Of a stretch of 64,000 nucleotides of DNA, positions 52,191 to 60,572 are shown in pieces. The stretch comes from Hugonella massiliensis (GTDB taxonomy: Bacteria; Actinomycetota; Coriobacteriia; Coriobacteriales; Eggerthellaceae): NCBI GenBank assembly GCA_001486445.1, contig LN908986.1:46182-110181 (forward strand), written 5' to 3'. The stretch's first letter is position 1; each line of letters starts with the position of its first letter. The notes under the pieces were generated by a model that did no database searches, was not told where the DNA came from, and was given only the letters and a program-made list of their open reading frames with translations. A program made the translations under genes and the position numbers.

Positions 52191-53198
52191 ATGTCAACTT
52201 CCCGCATCTTCGACAATTGGAAGGCCCTCGGCCGGTTCATCGGCCGGCATATGGCCGTCGCGATCCTGTTCTGCCTGGCGGCGGGCATCTCCTTCCCCCA
52301 GGCCTTTTCCCCGCTCACCCATGCGGTACCGGCGCTCTTCGCCTTCATGACCTTCCAGAGCTCGCTGGGCATCACCCTGCGCAGTCTGAAGGACGCCCTC
52401 GCCCACCCGGCCGCCATCCTGCTCACGCTCGCCTTCGCCCATGTCGTCGTCCCCCTGCTCGCCTTCCTCGCAGGCAACCTCTTCTTCGGGTTCGATCCCA
52501 CCATCGTGTGCGGCATCGTGCTGGAATACTGCGTGCCCGTCGCGACGAGCGCGATCATGTGGGTGGCCATGTTCCACGGCAACGTGTCCATAGCGCTCGC
52601 AACCCTGCTCGCAAGCGTCCTTATCTCGCCCTTCTCGATCCCCTTCACCCTGCAGGTTCTGTTGGGCACGTCGGTCGAGATCGACGCGGCGGGAATGATC
52701 GCCTCGATGGCGGGGATGGTGGCCCTGCCCGCGCTCGCCGGGCTCGCGATCAACGAGGGCACGAAAGGCTGGGGGGAGCGCAGCCTTTCACCTGCGATCG
52801 CGCCGGCGGCCCGCATCGTGCTCGTGACGATCGTGGCCACCAACTCGTCGGCCATCGCCGATTACGTGCGCCACCTCACGCCCGAGCTCGTGGGCGTGCT
52901 CGTCTTCGTGGGGCTCTTCGCCGTCTGCACCTTCTTCGCGGGCATGGGAATCGCCTGGGTCACGCGGCAGAAGCGCGACCGCTTCATCCCGATGACCTTC
53001 GGCTGCGGCATGCGCAACATTTCGGCGGGCGCCGTGCTCGCGATGCAGTACTTCCCCGCCGCCACGCTCTTCCCCGTTATGGCGGGCACGCTCTACCAGC
53101 AGGTCCTCGCCGCCCTGTTCAGCAAGCTGATGACGCGCGTCCTGCGCCAGGTGGCCAAACGCGAGGCGGACGAGGGCAAGACGGGTTCGGAAGGCTAG
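52191..53198 (+). CDS. Bile acid:sodium symporter (BASS) family transporter
   Basis: 335 residues with nine to ten transmembrane helices. Recognised segments are MTFQSSLGITLRSLKDALAH, ILEYCVPVATSAIMWVAMFH in the core, and FGCGMRNISAGAVLAMQYFP near the C-terminus, which match the SBF/BASS fold. Bacterial members move bile acids, pantoate or other organic anions with sodium, so bile acid transport is possible but not shown. The ATG at 52191 has only a weak ribosome site; a TTG at 52176 is an alternative. It converges on the PhoR-type kinase gene with a 15-base gap. Confidence 0.8.
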   Translation: MSTSRIFDNWKALGRFIGRHMAVAILFCLAAGISFPQAFSPLTHAVPALFAFMTFQSSLGITLRSLKDALAHPAAILLTLAFAHVVVPLLAFLAGNLFFGFDPTIVCGIVLEYCVPVATSAIMWVAMFHGNVSIALATLLASVLISPFSIPFTLQVLLGTSVEIDAAGMIASMAGMVALPALAGLAINEGTKGWGERSLSPAIAPAARIVLVTIVATNSSAIADYVRHLTPELVGVLVFVGLFAVCTFFAGMGIAWVTRQKRDRFIPMTFGCGMRNISAGAVLAMQYFPAATLFPVMAGTLYQQVLAALFSKLMTRVLRQVAKREADEGKTGSEG

Positions 53199-53213
53199 CC
53201 GCGCGGGCGCGCC

Positions 53214-54599
53214 CTACGCGACGGCCGCGGGCAACTCGACGACGAACGAGGCGCCGCCCCATTCGCTTTCCTCCACATGCACCGTTCCGCCATGGGCTTC
53301 GGCCGCATGCTTCACGATGGCCAGGCCCAGGCCCGTTCCGCCCGTTTCGCGCGAACGGCTTTCATCGACGCGGAAAAAGCGCTCGAAGATGCGCTCGCGA
53401 TATTCCTTGGGCACGCCCGGGCCGTCGTCATCGACGGCAAGCACGACCGTATCGCCCGACCGCGCGATACGGACGCGCACGCGGCCGCCGTCGACCGAAT
53501 AGCGCGCCGCGTTGTCGAGCAGGTTGTAGACGAGCTGTTCGAGCAGTGCCTCGTTGCCGCGCACGAGCGCCTCTTCGGGATGCTTGGACTCTTCGAGCAG
53601 CTGGGTCGACAGATGCTTTTCCTCGAACTGAGGGCGTAGGCGCACGCTCACGCGAATGGCCACCTGCGACAGGTCGACCAGAGGAGCGTCGTCGCCCACC
53701 ATGTTCCCCTCGTCCAGGTGGGACAGGGTAAGCACGTCGTCGACCAGCGAGCGCATGGTCCGCGATTCGGCGAGGATAAGGCCGGCAAAATGCTTGACGT
53801 CGCCGGGAGGCACCATCCCGTTTTCCATGAGCTCGGCATAGCCGCCGATGACCTGCAGAGGCGTTTTCATCTCGTGGCTCACGTTGCCGGTGAACTCGCG
53901 GCGCAGGTTGGCCGCCCGCCTCAGCTCCTCGTTGGACTTGACCAGCTGGCGGCGCTGTTCGTCGATACGGTCGACCAAGGGCTGCATTTCCTCGTAGTAG
54001 GAGCCGACCGAAGGGTGCTTGAGATCGATGGCATCGAAAGGCTTGACGATGCTGCTCACGAGCATGCGGGCGATCAGGTAGGCCACGACGAATTCGACGG
54101 CAGTTCCAAGGAGCAGGGCGGGCAACATCGAGCTCACGAAAGCCGGGAAAGACCGCTTGACCTCGCCCAGCCGCACGACCTGGCCGTCGTCGAGTTTGAC
54201 CGCGGCGAACATGAGGTCCTCCCCCACCGTCGCCGATTGGCGCGAGGACACCGACGAACCCTCGGTGCGCGCCCCCTCTATTTCGGGCCGCCCGTTGTGG
54301 TTTTCCATCGTGGAGGCGTCGGCTTCGGAATCGTAGAGAACCACTCCATCGGGGTCGACGAGGGTGCTGCGCACGTCGCTCATCGCAAGGCCCCCCAAAT
54401 CGCGCACACGGTAATCGGCGTCGACGGCATCGAGCGACGCCGCGACCGCCTCGGTGCGGTCGAGCAGAGAATCGCTCATGTCCCGTTCGTAGGTTTGGTA
54501 ACAGACCGCTGTGATGATGGTGGCGATCACGAGCGCCGCCGCCACTGCGAAGAGGAATAACTCGAGGAAGAGGCGGCGGGAGAGGTTTTTGCGGGCCAC
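53214..54599 (-). CDS. PhoR-type sensor histidine kinase
   Basis: 461 residues. Two transmembrane helices (about 10-32 and 150-178) flank an extracellular domain with VRSTLVDPDGVVLYDSEADA. HisKA is at about 225-295 with H242 (GNVSHEMKTPLQVIGGYAEL). The ATPase domain has NLLDNAARYSVDGG, DDGPGVPKEYRERIFERFFR and GGTGLGLAIVKHAAEAHGG. The GTG at 54597-54599 is nine bases after the response-regulator stop, so both are co-transcribed. Linked to phosphate transport and Ppx, it is probably a phosphate sensor (inferred). No HAMP domain is obvious. Confidence 0.88.
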   Translation of the reverse strand: MARKNLSRRLFLELFLFAVAAALVIATIITAVCYQTYERDMSDSLLDRTEAVAASLDAVDADYRVRDLGGLAMSDVRSTLVDPDGVVLYDSEADASTMENHNGRPEIEGARTEGSSVSSRQSATVGEDLMFAAVKLDDGQVVRLGEVKRSFPAFVSSMLPALLLGTAVEFVVAYLIARMLVSSIVKPFDAIDLKHPSVGSYYEEMQPLVDRIDEQRRQLVKSNEELRRAANLRREFTGNVSHEMKTPLQVIGGYAELMENGMVPPGDVKHFAGLILAESRTMRSLVDDVLTLSHLDEGNMVGDDAPLVDLSQVAIRVSVRLRPQFEEKHLSTQLLEESKHPEEALVRGNEALLEQLVYNLLDNAARYSVDGGRVRVRIARSGDTVVLAVDDDGPGVPKEYRERIFERFFRVDESRSRETGGTGLGLAIVKHAAEAHGGTVHVEESEWGGASFVVELPAAVA

Positions 54600-54608
54600 G
54601 GCGGACGC

Positions 54609-55301
54609 CTAAGAATCGCTGCGGGCCCGATAACCCACGCCGCGTACCGTTTGAATCACGTCGCCCGCACCTTTTTCGACGTCGTTGAGCTTCTTGCGCA
54701 GGGTTTGGACGTGGGTGTCGACCGTGCGCGTTTCGCCGACGTAGTCGGTATCCCAGACCTCTTTGAGCAGCTGGGCGCGGCTGAGCACATGCCCCCGGTT
54801 CTCGACGAGGGTGTATAGGAGGCTGAACTCCTTCAGAGTGAGTTCGACGGGCGCGCCGTTGACGCGCACGTCATGAGCGTCGGTGTCGATTGCGATGTCG
54901 CCGCAGCGCACCACTGCGTCGCGCGCGGCCTCGCCGCGCGACGCGCGGCGCAAGAGGGCGTTGCAGCGGCTCACAAGCTCCATCATGCCGAAGGGCTTGG
55001 CCAAGTAGTCGTCGGCACCGGCGTCGAGCCCGGTGACCTTGTCGATTTCGGTCCCCTTGGCCGTGAGCATCATGACGGGGATGTTGGCCAGGCGCGCATC
55101 CTGACGCAGCTGGCGCAGAATGGTGAGCCCGTCGGTGTGCGGGAGCATGATGTCGAGCAGGATAAGGTCGGGCACCGCTTCCCTGCAGGCCGCGTAGAAG
55201 GGTTCCGCTTCAGGAAAGCCCTTGGCTTCGAGTCCCGATTGAGCGAGCGCGTAGAGCGCTAGCTCGCGTACGTTTGCATCGTCTTCAACGTAGTAAATCA
55301 T
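54609..55301 (-). CDS. PhoB-type OmpR-family response regulator
   Basis: 230 residues. The receiver has acidic VEDDAN, the phosphoacceptor Asp in PDLILLDIMLPHTDG, Thr in VMMLTAKGTE and Lys in DYLAKPFGMMEL. An OmpR-type winged helix follows (about 130-228, VELTLKEFSLLYTLVENRGH, RTVDTHVQTLRKKL). It is the partner of the kinase encoded downstream. The ATG at 55299-55301 lies nine bases after the ppx stop. A weak ribosome site suggests coupling to ppx translation. Confidence 0.9.
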   Translation of the reverse strand: MIYYVEDDANVRELALYALAQSGLEAKGFPEAEPFYAACREAVPDLILLDIMLPHTDGLTILRQLRQDARLANIPVMMLTAKGTEIDKVTGLDAGADDYLAKPFGMMELVSRCNALLRRASRGEAARDAVVRCGDIAIDTDAHDVRVNGAPVELTLKEFSLLYTLVENRGHVLSRAQLLKEVWDTDYVGETRTVDTHVQTLRKKLNDVEKGAGDVIQTVRGVGYRARSDS

Positions 55302-55310
55302 AGCCGCATT

Positions 55311-56264
55311 CTACAATCGTGAAATTCTATCGAGCAAGTAGCCTTCGCGCACGCCGCACTTGTTTATCGTCATGCGCTGGGCGCCCGTGGCGCGGAAGAC
55401 CTCGCGGATGATCGCACAGCCGGGCACGAGCGTGTGCACGCGCTGAGCGCACACGCGCAGAAGACCATGGGCGAAGGGTCCGGGCTCATCTTGGCAGGAA
55501 GCGATGATTTCGTCGACGTGAGCGGGCAGAAGCACGTTCGAGCGAACGCCGCCGTTGCACAAATCGCCCCAAACGCGCGCCGCCGCGCGCACCGAACCGC
55601 CCATGCCGAAGAGTTCCGATTCGCCGTGCACCGGCAGCCGGGCCTCGTCGAGAGCGAGGCGGAAGGAGGCGCCGATGCGTTTGATTTCGGCCTTCGTGGG
55701 AATCACGCAGTCGACGAACTGGCGGTAGGAGGACAGGGACCCCATGGGGATGCTCTCGCCCGCCACGCTGCCGTCTGCGAAGAGGCGGGTCACTTCGGTC
55801 GAGCCGCCGCCCACGTCGATGAGGACGCCCTCTTCAAGGGGGAAAGCCAGGCGCGCGCCCAGAAGGCCCAAGCGCGCCTCCTCCTCGCCGGAGAGCACCT
55901 CGACCGCAGCACCCGCTTCCTCTTCCAGCGCGGCGACGGCCATGGCGGAGTTGGTGCAGTTGCGCAGAGCGGCGGTGGCGAACACCCATACCTGGTCGGC
56001 GCAGACCACCTGGGCGCGTTTCACCTGACGCTTCACAGCCTTGGCGGCTGCGTCGATGCCCGCCTGCGTCATCGTGCCCAGACGGGACCCGTCCGTGGAG
56101 AAGCCGCCCGCAGGCGGCTCCACGAACGCGGACAGACCGATGGATTCCTTCACGTCGATGATCTTGCGCGGCTTCCCCCCGCGCACAGACTTCTTCTTCG
56201 GAACGTCGTAGGCGCATAGGCGCACTGTGTTCGACCCTACGTCGATAACCGCGTATCTGCCCAC
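55311..56264 (-). CDS. Ppx/GppA-family exopolyphosphatase
   Basis: 317 residues of the ASKHA fold. The phosphate-1 motif YAVIDVGSNTVRLCAYDV is N-terminal. GEEEARLGLLG, EEGVLIDVGGGSTEVT (phosphate-2) and MGSLSSYRQF follow. It hydrolyses polyphosphate or pppGpp; the single-domain length suits the short bacterial Ppx. The GTG at 56262-56264 follows TAGGGCGG. It lies ten bases downstream of uspA and upstream of the PhoB-type regulator, which supports a phosphate-homeostasis operon. Confidence 0.9.
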   Translation of the reverse strand: MGRYAVIDVGSNTVRLCAYDVPKKKSVRGGKPRKIIDVKESIGLSAFVEPPAGGFSTDGSRLGTMTQAGIDAAAKAVKRQVKRAQVVCADQVWVFATAALRNCTNSAMAVAALEEEAGAAVEVLSGEEEARLGLLGARLAFPLEEGVLIDVGGGSTEVTRLFADGSVAGESIPMGSLSSYRQFVDCVIPTKAEIKRIGASFRLALDEARLPVHGESELFGMGGSVRAAARVWGDLCNGGVRSNVLLPAHVDEIIASCQDEPGPFAHGLLRVCAQRVHTLVPGCAIIREVFRATGAQRMTINKCGVREGYLLDRISRL

Positions 56265-56274
56265 GATAACCGCC

Positions 56275-57129
56275 CTACGGTTGGGGAACGATGACGGTGG
56301 GCACGGCGATGTTCATGAGCACCGAATGGGTGACCGAGCCGAACACCACGCGCCCCAAGGTTGAACGGGAGTGCGTGCCCATGACCAGGTAGTCGAACTT
56401 CTTCGAATACTCCACGAGCGTGGCGGAAGGCGTGGGACCTTCGATCGATTCGCCCGAGACCGAAAGGTCGGGATAGGTTTCGCGCAGATGGTCGACCAGG
56501 GAGTTCAGGCGGCGCTGGAACTGCTCGCCCACCGGGTCGATGCCGCCGCCCATGGCCTCGGCGGGACGGGTGAGGTAGCTCGGCAGGCCCCACGCCGACA
56601 CAAGGTCGATCGGCAGGTTGCGGGCCGCGGCATGGTTGGCCGCCCACACGATCGCGCTGTCGCTCGAATCGTCGGCCGCCACGGCAACCATGATTCCGCT
56701 CGTCATGTCTTTGGGCTCCCAGTCGAAGGGAACGACGACCGTGGGCACCGTGGTGGAAATCGACACGCGCAGCCCCTTGGCGCCTGTGATGGTCTCGCTC
56801 ACCGTGGAACCGTGGTGGGTGCCCAAGACAACCGCATCGTGCTGATTGGCCTCGTCGACGATCGTGTCGATGACGGCGCCCGTCTTGGCAAGGGTCTCAA
56901 CCTTCAGGTCGGGGTAGCGGGCAAGGACCTTTTCCTTGGCCGCCTCGAGAACGGCCTCGATCGAAGCCTCGACCTTTTCGGGAGCCACGCCCGCCTCCTT
57001 GGCGAAGTCGGGGTCGCCCACGCACAGGAGCGTGAGCTTGGCGTCCTGGCCCAGCACGTCGCGTGCGGCCCATTCCAAGGCCTTTTCGCCGCGCGAGCTG
57101 CCGTCAATGCCAACGAGAATCTTTTTCAT
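56275..57129 (-). CDS. Universal stress protein with two UspA domains
   Basis: 284 residues made of two tandem UspA domains (about 1-135 and 145-282). Each carries the start strand (KKILVGIDGSSRGEKAL, GIMVAVAADDSSDSAI) and the ATP-binding glycine loop (VLGTHHGSTVSETITGAKGL, VMGTHSRSTLGRVVFGSVTH). The second has the full GxxG-9x-G(S/T)V-type pattern, so nucleotide binding is likely. The position between the phosphate transporter genes and ppx suggests co-regulation. The ATG at 57127-57129 has GGAAGGACA upstream, spaced a little long. Confidence 0.9.
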   Translation of the reverse strand: MKKILVGIDGSSRGEKALEWAARDVLGQDAKLTLLCVGDPDFAKEAGVAPEKVEASIEAVLEAAKEKVLARYPDLKVETLAKTGAVIDTIVDEANQHDAVVLGTHHGSTVSETITGAKGLRVSISTTVPTVVVPFDWEPKDMTSGIMVAVAADDSSDSAIVWAANHAAARNLPIDLVSAWGLPSYLTRPAEAMGGGIDPVGEQFQRRLNSLVDHLRETYPDLSVSGESIEGPTPSATLVEYSKKFDYLVMGTHSRSTLGRVVFGSVTHSVLMNIAVPTVIVPQP

Positions 57130-57232
57130 GAGTACCGATGTCCTTCCCTATCGGTAGAAGCCTACGTAAAGCGTCTCTCGACAAAAAGAGCCGGACCCTT
57201 ATGCGTGGCGGCGTTCGGCTCCCCTTCGGTGC

Positions 57233-57451
57233 TTAGTGGAACACCGGGATGATGAGGTAGAGGGCGTAGATGACAACCGCAACGCAACCGGCGAAACAAA
57301 GGTAGGCAAGAGCCTTTCGTGCGCTTCCCACCTGGTTCTGGCGGCCTTCGTCGCCCACGAGCAGACGCAAGCCGCTTGCAAACAGGAAGCCTACGCCACA
57401 GACGATGCCAGTGGCGACGGCGAGTACGAGGAAAAAGTTTGCTACCTGCAT
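57233..57451 (-). CDS. Small two-helix membrane protein next to PiT
   Basis: 72 residues with two transmembrane helices (about 5-28 and 46-69) joined by a polar loop (VGDEGRQNQVGSARKAL). No family is recognised. It begins 15 bases after the PiT transporter stop with AGGAGAACGTC before its ATG, so it is expressed with the transporter and could be an accessory or regulatory subunit (inference). Confidence 0.7.
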   Translation of the reverse strand: MQVANFFLVLAVATGIVCGVGFLFASGLRLLVGDEGRQNQVGSARKALAYLCFAGCVAVVIYALYLIIPVFH

Positions 57452-57466
57452 GACGTTCTCCTATCC

Positions 57467-58621
57467 CTAAGCCTGAGCAGCGGCATCGTTGGTAGGGTTG
57501 AGCTTCACGTCGGTGCCCTCGTTGACGTTGGTGGCGTTGACGGGGTTGCGGCGCGACAAGCGGAAGATGATGAAGGCGCAGGCCACGAAGAGGACGGCGA
57601 CCGCGATCGTCCCGTAAATGCTCGTCTTCGCGAGAGCGCAGGCAAGAGCACCGACGAGGCCGGCGGCCGGGAAGGTGACGAGCCAGGCGATGAGCATCTT
57701 GCCGGCAACTTTCCAGTTGACCGCGTTGCCCTTCTTGCCGAGACCGCAGCCGATGATCGAACCCGAGCAGACCTGCGTGGTCGAAAGGGCGAAGCCCAGG
57801 TGGGAAGACACGAGGATGGTAGTCGTGGAAGCGGCTTCAGAGGCGAAACCCTGCAGGGGGGTCACTTCGGTGAGGCCCTTGCCGAGGGTGCGGATCACGC
57901 GCCAACCGCCCATATAGGTGCCCATCGCGATGGCGAGACCGCAGATGAGGACCACCCAGAACTGGGGGCCGGTACCCGACGCCTGCTCGCCGACGGCAAT
58001 GAGGGTCAGCGTGATGATGCCCATGGTCTTCTGGGCATCGTTGGTGCCATGAGAGAGGGCCAGCAAGCACGCGGTGATCGTCTGCCCGTGACGGTAGCCC
58101 TCTTCCATCTGCTGCTCGTTCATCTTCTTTACTACCGCCGACATGACCCGTACCGCGCAGAATGCGGCGAATCCCGCAATGACCGGCGAGATGAGCGCCG
58201 GGATGAGAATCTTGTTGAGCACGGCCATGAAGTTCACGCCTTCGACGCCCGCGCCCACGATGACAGCGCCCACGAGGCCGCCGAAGAGGGCGTGGGAGGA
58301 ACTCGACGGGAGGCCGACGAGCCAGGTGATAAGGTTCCACAGGATGGCGCCCACCAGGCCGGCGAAGATGAAGCCCGCCTGGATGGTGACCTGCTGTTCG
58401 TTGATAATGCCGCCCGAAATGGTCTTGGCGACTTCGGTCGACAGGAAGGCGCCGATCAGGTTGAGGGTGCCGGCGGCCATAACGGCGGTCTTGGGTTTCA
58501 GGGCCCCGGTGGCAATCGAGGTGGCCATAGCGTTCGCCGTGTCATGGAAGCCGTTCGTAAAGTCGAAGACGAGCGCAGTGGCGATAACGAGGATCACGAC
58601 GGTGAGCGTTACTGGATCCAT
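57467..58621 (-). CDS. pit: Low-affinity inorganic phosphate transporter, PiT family
   Basis: 384 residues with about ten transmembrane helices. The duplicated PiT signatures are present: FDFTNGFHDTANAMATSIAT near the N-terminus and ALSHGTNDAQKTMGII in the second half, plus ITWLVGLPSSSSHALFGGL and FALSTTQVCSGSIIGCG. It moves phosphate as a metal-phosphate complex with protons or sodium. It starts the block PiT, small membrane protein, UspA, Ppx, PhoB-type and PhoR-type genes. The ATG at 58619-58621 follows GGGAGGGATCGGATTTCGC. A Pho box could not be identified by eye. Confidence 0.93.
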   Translation of the reverse strand: MDPVTLTVVILVIATALVFDFTNGFHDTANAMATSIATGALKPKTAVMAAGTLNLIGAFLSTEVAKTISGGIINEQQVTIQAGFIFAGLVGAILWNLITWLVGLPSSSSHALFGGLVGAVIVGAGVEGVNFMAVLNKILIPALISPVIAGFAAFCAVRVMSAVVKKMNEQQMEEGYRHGQTITACLLALSHGTNDAQKTMGIITLTLIAVGEQASGTGPQFWVVLICGLAIAMGTYMGGWRVIRTLGKGLTEVTPLQGFASEAASTTTILVSSHLGFALSTTQVCSGSIIGCGLGKKGNAVNWKVAGKMLIAWLVTFPAAGLVGALACALAKTSIYGTIAVAVLFVACAFIIFRLSRRNPVNATNVNEGTDVKLNPTNDAAAQA

Positions 58622-58931
58622 GCGAAATCCGATCCCTCCCGAATACCCTGCCGTTTACAGGCAAATTGCAAGACGGCATCAATAGTAAGAAACCTTTGTT
58701 AAATGTAGGTCAGAAACGACAAGCGGTCGTGTCAGGTTTTTAAGGCGGCTTTTGCGGATTTCATAGAGGAACTCACGCCCTTCACCTGGGAAAATACGCT
58801 ACGTCTTGAATATAGCACCCCTCAGTTCACGGCGCAGCGCATACAGCGTAAGAACTTTGCAGAAACGTTGCTCGCCCGCAAAGCGATACACTGAAAGAGT
58901 TGACCGTCGGTAGGCACGAAGGAAGGGAACC
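58622..58931. other. Divergent intergenic region, pit / dCMP deaminase
   Basis: 310 bases with promoters for both directions and no coding sequence. GATACACTGAAAG at 58885-58897 is identical to 24761-24773 upstream of the TIM-barrel gene and may hold a -10 element (TACACT) for the deaminase gene. AT-rich sequence at 58680-58745 is the probable pit control region. Confidence 0.5.
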
Positions 58932-59408
58932 ATGCCCGACAAACGCAACAACGTCATTTCTTGGGACGAGTTCTTCATGAAGGTGGCCGTCGCGGCGTCG
59001 CAACGCAGCAAAGACCCCAACACGCAGGTGGGCGCTTGCATCGCCAACACCAACCACCGCATTCTTTCGGTGGGCTACAACGGCACGCCGAGCGCCTTGA
59101 ACGACGACGACTTCCCCTGGGGCGCCTCCGACGACCCCCTGCACGACAAACACAGCTACGTGGTACACGCCGAAGCCAACGCCGTGCTCAACTATCGCGG
59201 GTCGCTCAAGGACCTCGAAGGCGCGACCGTGTACGTGACCCTCTTCCCCTGCCAGGAATGCGCGAAGATCCTCGTGCAGGTGGGCATCGGGGCAGTGGTC
59301 TACGCCGACGACAAATACAAGGGCACGATCGGCAATCAGATCAGCCGGCGCATCTTCGATGACTGCGGCGTGACCTACCGCAAGTTCGAAGGCGACGACG
59401 AAGCCTAG
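58932..59408 (+). CDS. dCMP deaminase (ComEB-like)
   Basis: 158-residue zinc cytidine/deoxycytidylate deaminase. The catalytic motif is HAEANAVLN (zinc His and proton-shuttle Glu), and the zinc cysteines are in PCQECAKILVQ. The N-terminal SWDEFFMKVAVAASQRSKDP and ILSVGYNGTPSAL are typical of dCMP deaminase rather than tRNA adenosine deaminase. It supplies dUMP for thymidylate synthesis. The ATG follows AAGGAAGGGAACC. It is monocistronic; the 1.25 kb after it contains only repeats. Confidence 0.92.
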   Translation: MPDKRNNVISWDEFFMKVAVAASQRSKDPNTQVGACIANTNHRILSVGYNGTPSALNDDDFPWGASDDPLHDKHSYVVHAEANAVLNYRGSLKDLEGATVYVTLFPCQECAKILVQVGIGAVVYADDKYKGTIGNQISRRIFDDCGVTYRKFEGDDEA

Positions 59409-59429
59409 GGGACCCCGCCCTAAGGCCCA

Positions 59430-59600
59430 GTGCCGCAGCCGCCGAATCATCCCCATCGCCGCTTCCGCTGCCGTCGCCACATCCCCGCAGCCGCCGCCGC
59501 TTCCCCGTCGCAACCGCAGCCGCCGCTTTCGCCGCCCCAATCCTCGCAACCGCAGCCGCCGCTTCCCCGTCGCTGCTCCCCATCCGGCGTTTTCGGCAAC
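59430..59600. repeat. CCGCAGCCGCCGCTT low-complexity repeats
   Basis: CCGCAGCCGCCGCTTCCCCG occurs twice (about 59497 and 59550) with shorter versions between. Such GC-rich low-complexity DNA precedes palindrome B2, as a GC-rich repeat pair precedes palindrome B1. Protein coding is not supported. Confidence 0.55.
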
Positions 59601-59622
59601 AGACACGACAGAGGCCGAGAAA

Positions 59623-59761
59623 TGACGTAAATATCTCTATTTCGCGAACGGTAGCTCAGTTATTGGACACTATCAGTTTTTTTGTTTAGAAACAGTCTTC
59701 TGCAGAAGGCCAACGGCCCGTTTTCTCCAAGGGAACACGCGAAATAGAGGTTTTTACGTCA
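59623..59761. repeat. Long palindromic element B2
   Basis: Left arm 59623-59646 (TGACGTAAATATCTCTATTT plus CGCG) and right arm 59738-59761 are inverted copies at 22 of 24 positions around a 91-nt AT-rich loop. The outer flanks match those of B1. The loop contains TTGGACACTATCAGTTTTTT, similar to loops of A2 and C. Confidence 0.87.
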
Positions 59762-59927
59762 AAATCCCCTTCCGCTCATGAAAGGGAGGGCAGCGGCGTA
59801 TGAAGAACGCCCACTACACCGGGGCGCAGTCGCGGCGTGCGGCATGGACAACAAACCCTCGCAAGAGAGAACGAGCGTCAAACCAAGCGAGGCGCAGCCC
59901 TCGACACGCACGCCCGAAAACCCTTGA

Positions 59928-60066
59928 TGGTCTGCCAATCAAGTTTTCGATGCAATTCGGTCTCTGAACCGTGGAAGAGTGCTTCGTACCTGGACATATA
60001 TTGCAATGTTGTTCATTGTTAATGACCTGAGGAGCGCGAGGGCTCGAAAACTTGGCGGGAAAGCCA
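59928..60066. repeat. Long palindromic element A2
   Basis: Left arm 59928-59950 and right arm 60043-60066 share CCAAGTTTTCGA-type cores in inverted orientation, with the rest of the stem partly mismatched. The 92-nt loop contains CTGGACATATATTGCAATGT then TGTTCATTG. The right flank GCGCCGCCGATTTCGTTTCG resembles that of A1. Confidence 0.8.
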
Positions 60067-60187
60067 TAGCGCCGCCGATTTCGTTTCGAGCAGAGGACAA
60101 AGCGCACCGCACGGATGAACCACACCAGCGTTCGAAGGCGGCGACACAGCATCCGCCCCGCCTTGCGAACAGATCGCAACCGGGACC

Positions 60188-60232
60188 GGGGGCGCGAGCG
60201 AATATCACGCGCCCCGTCCCGCGGGTCGAGCC
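60188..60232. repeat. GC-rich repeat segment, copy 2
   Basis: GGGGGCGCGAGCGAATATCA then CGCGCCCCGTCCCGCGGGTC. It aligns with 60573-60617 and, more weakly, with 22541-22574 and 59818-59840. It lies between palindromes A2 and C. Confidence 0.6.
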
Positions 60233-60380
60233 AGCCGGTAGCAGGGAGCGCACGCACCCCGTCGCATGGGCGAAAGGTCATCGAGATGCAGACCGCAAGC
60301 GACCGCTATTCCGCTTAAGCCCACACGGAAACGAGGCGCGATGATCCGCTTCACGACACTCGGGATACGCCATCGGTTTC

Positions 60381-60524
60381 TCAGACGAGTTTTTCCCAAG
60401 AAGCCCCGACACCGGTTCTCGCATTGTATTGTTGGACATGATTTTCAGTATTGTTCGTTACGACGATTACGGTAAGGCACGATGTGCCGTACCGATTCTC
60501 ACCAGCAGGGAAAAACTCGTCTGA
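60381..60524. repeat. Long palindromic element C
   Basis: TCAGACGAGTTTTTCCC (60381-60397) and GGGAAAAACTCGTCTGA (60508-60524) are a perfect 17-bp inverted repeat around a 110-nt loop. The loop contains TTGGACATGATTTTCAGTAT then TGTTCGTTACG and an internal hairpin GGTAAGGCAC-GAT-GTGCCGTACC. Confidence 0.88.
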
Positions 60525-60572
60525 AAGACCAAAATGACGATCATTTCATGATGTAAAGGTACAGCCAAACAC

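Noticed and set aside
58622-58760. Pho box upstream of pit
   Set aside because: No direct repeat matching a known Pho box could be identified by eye.
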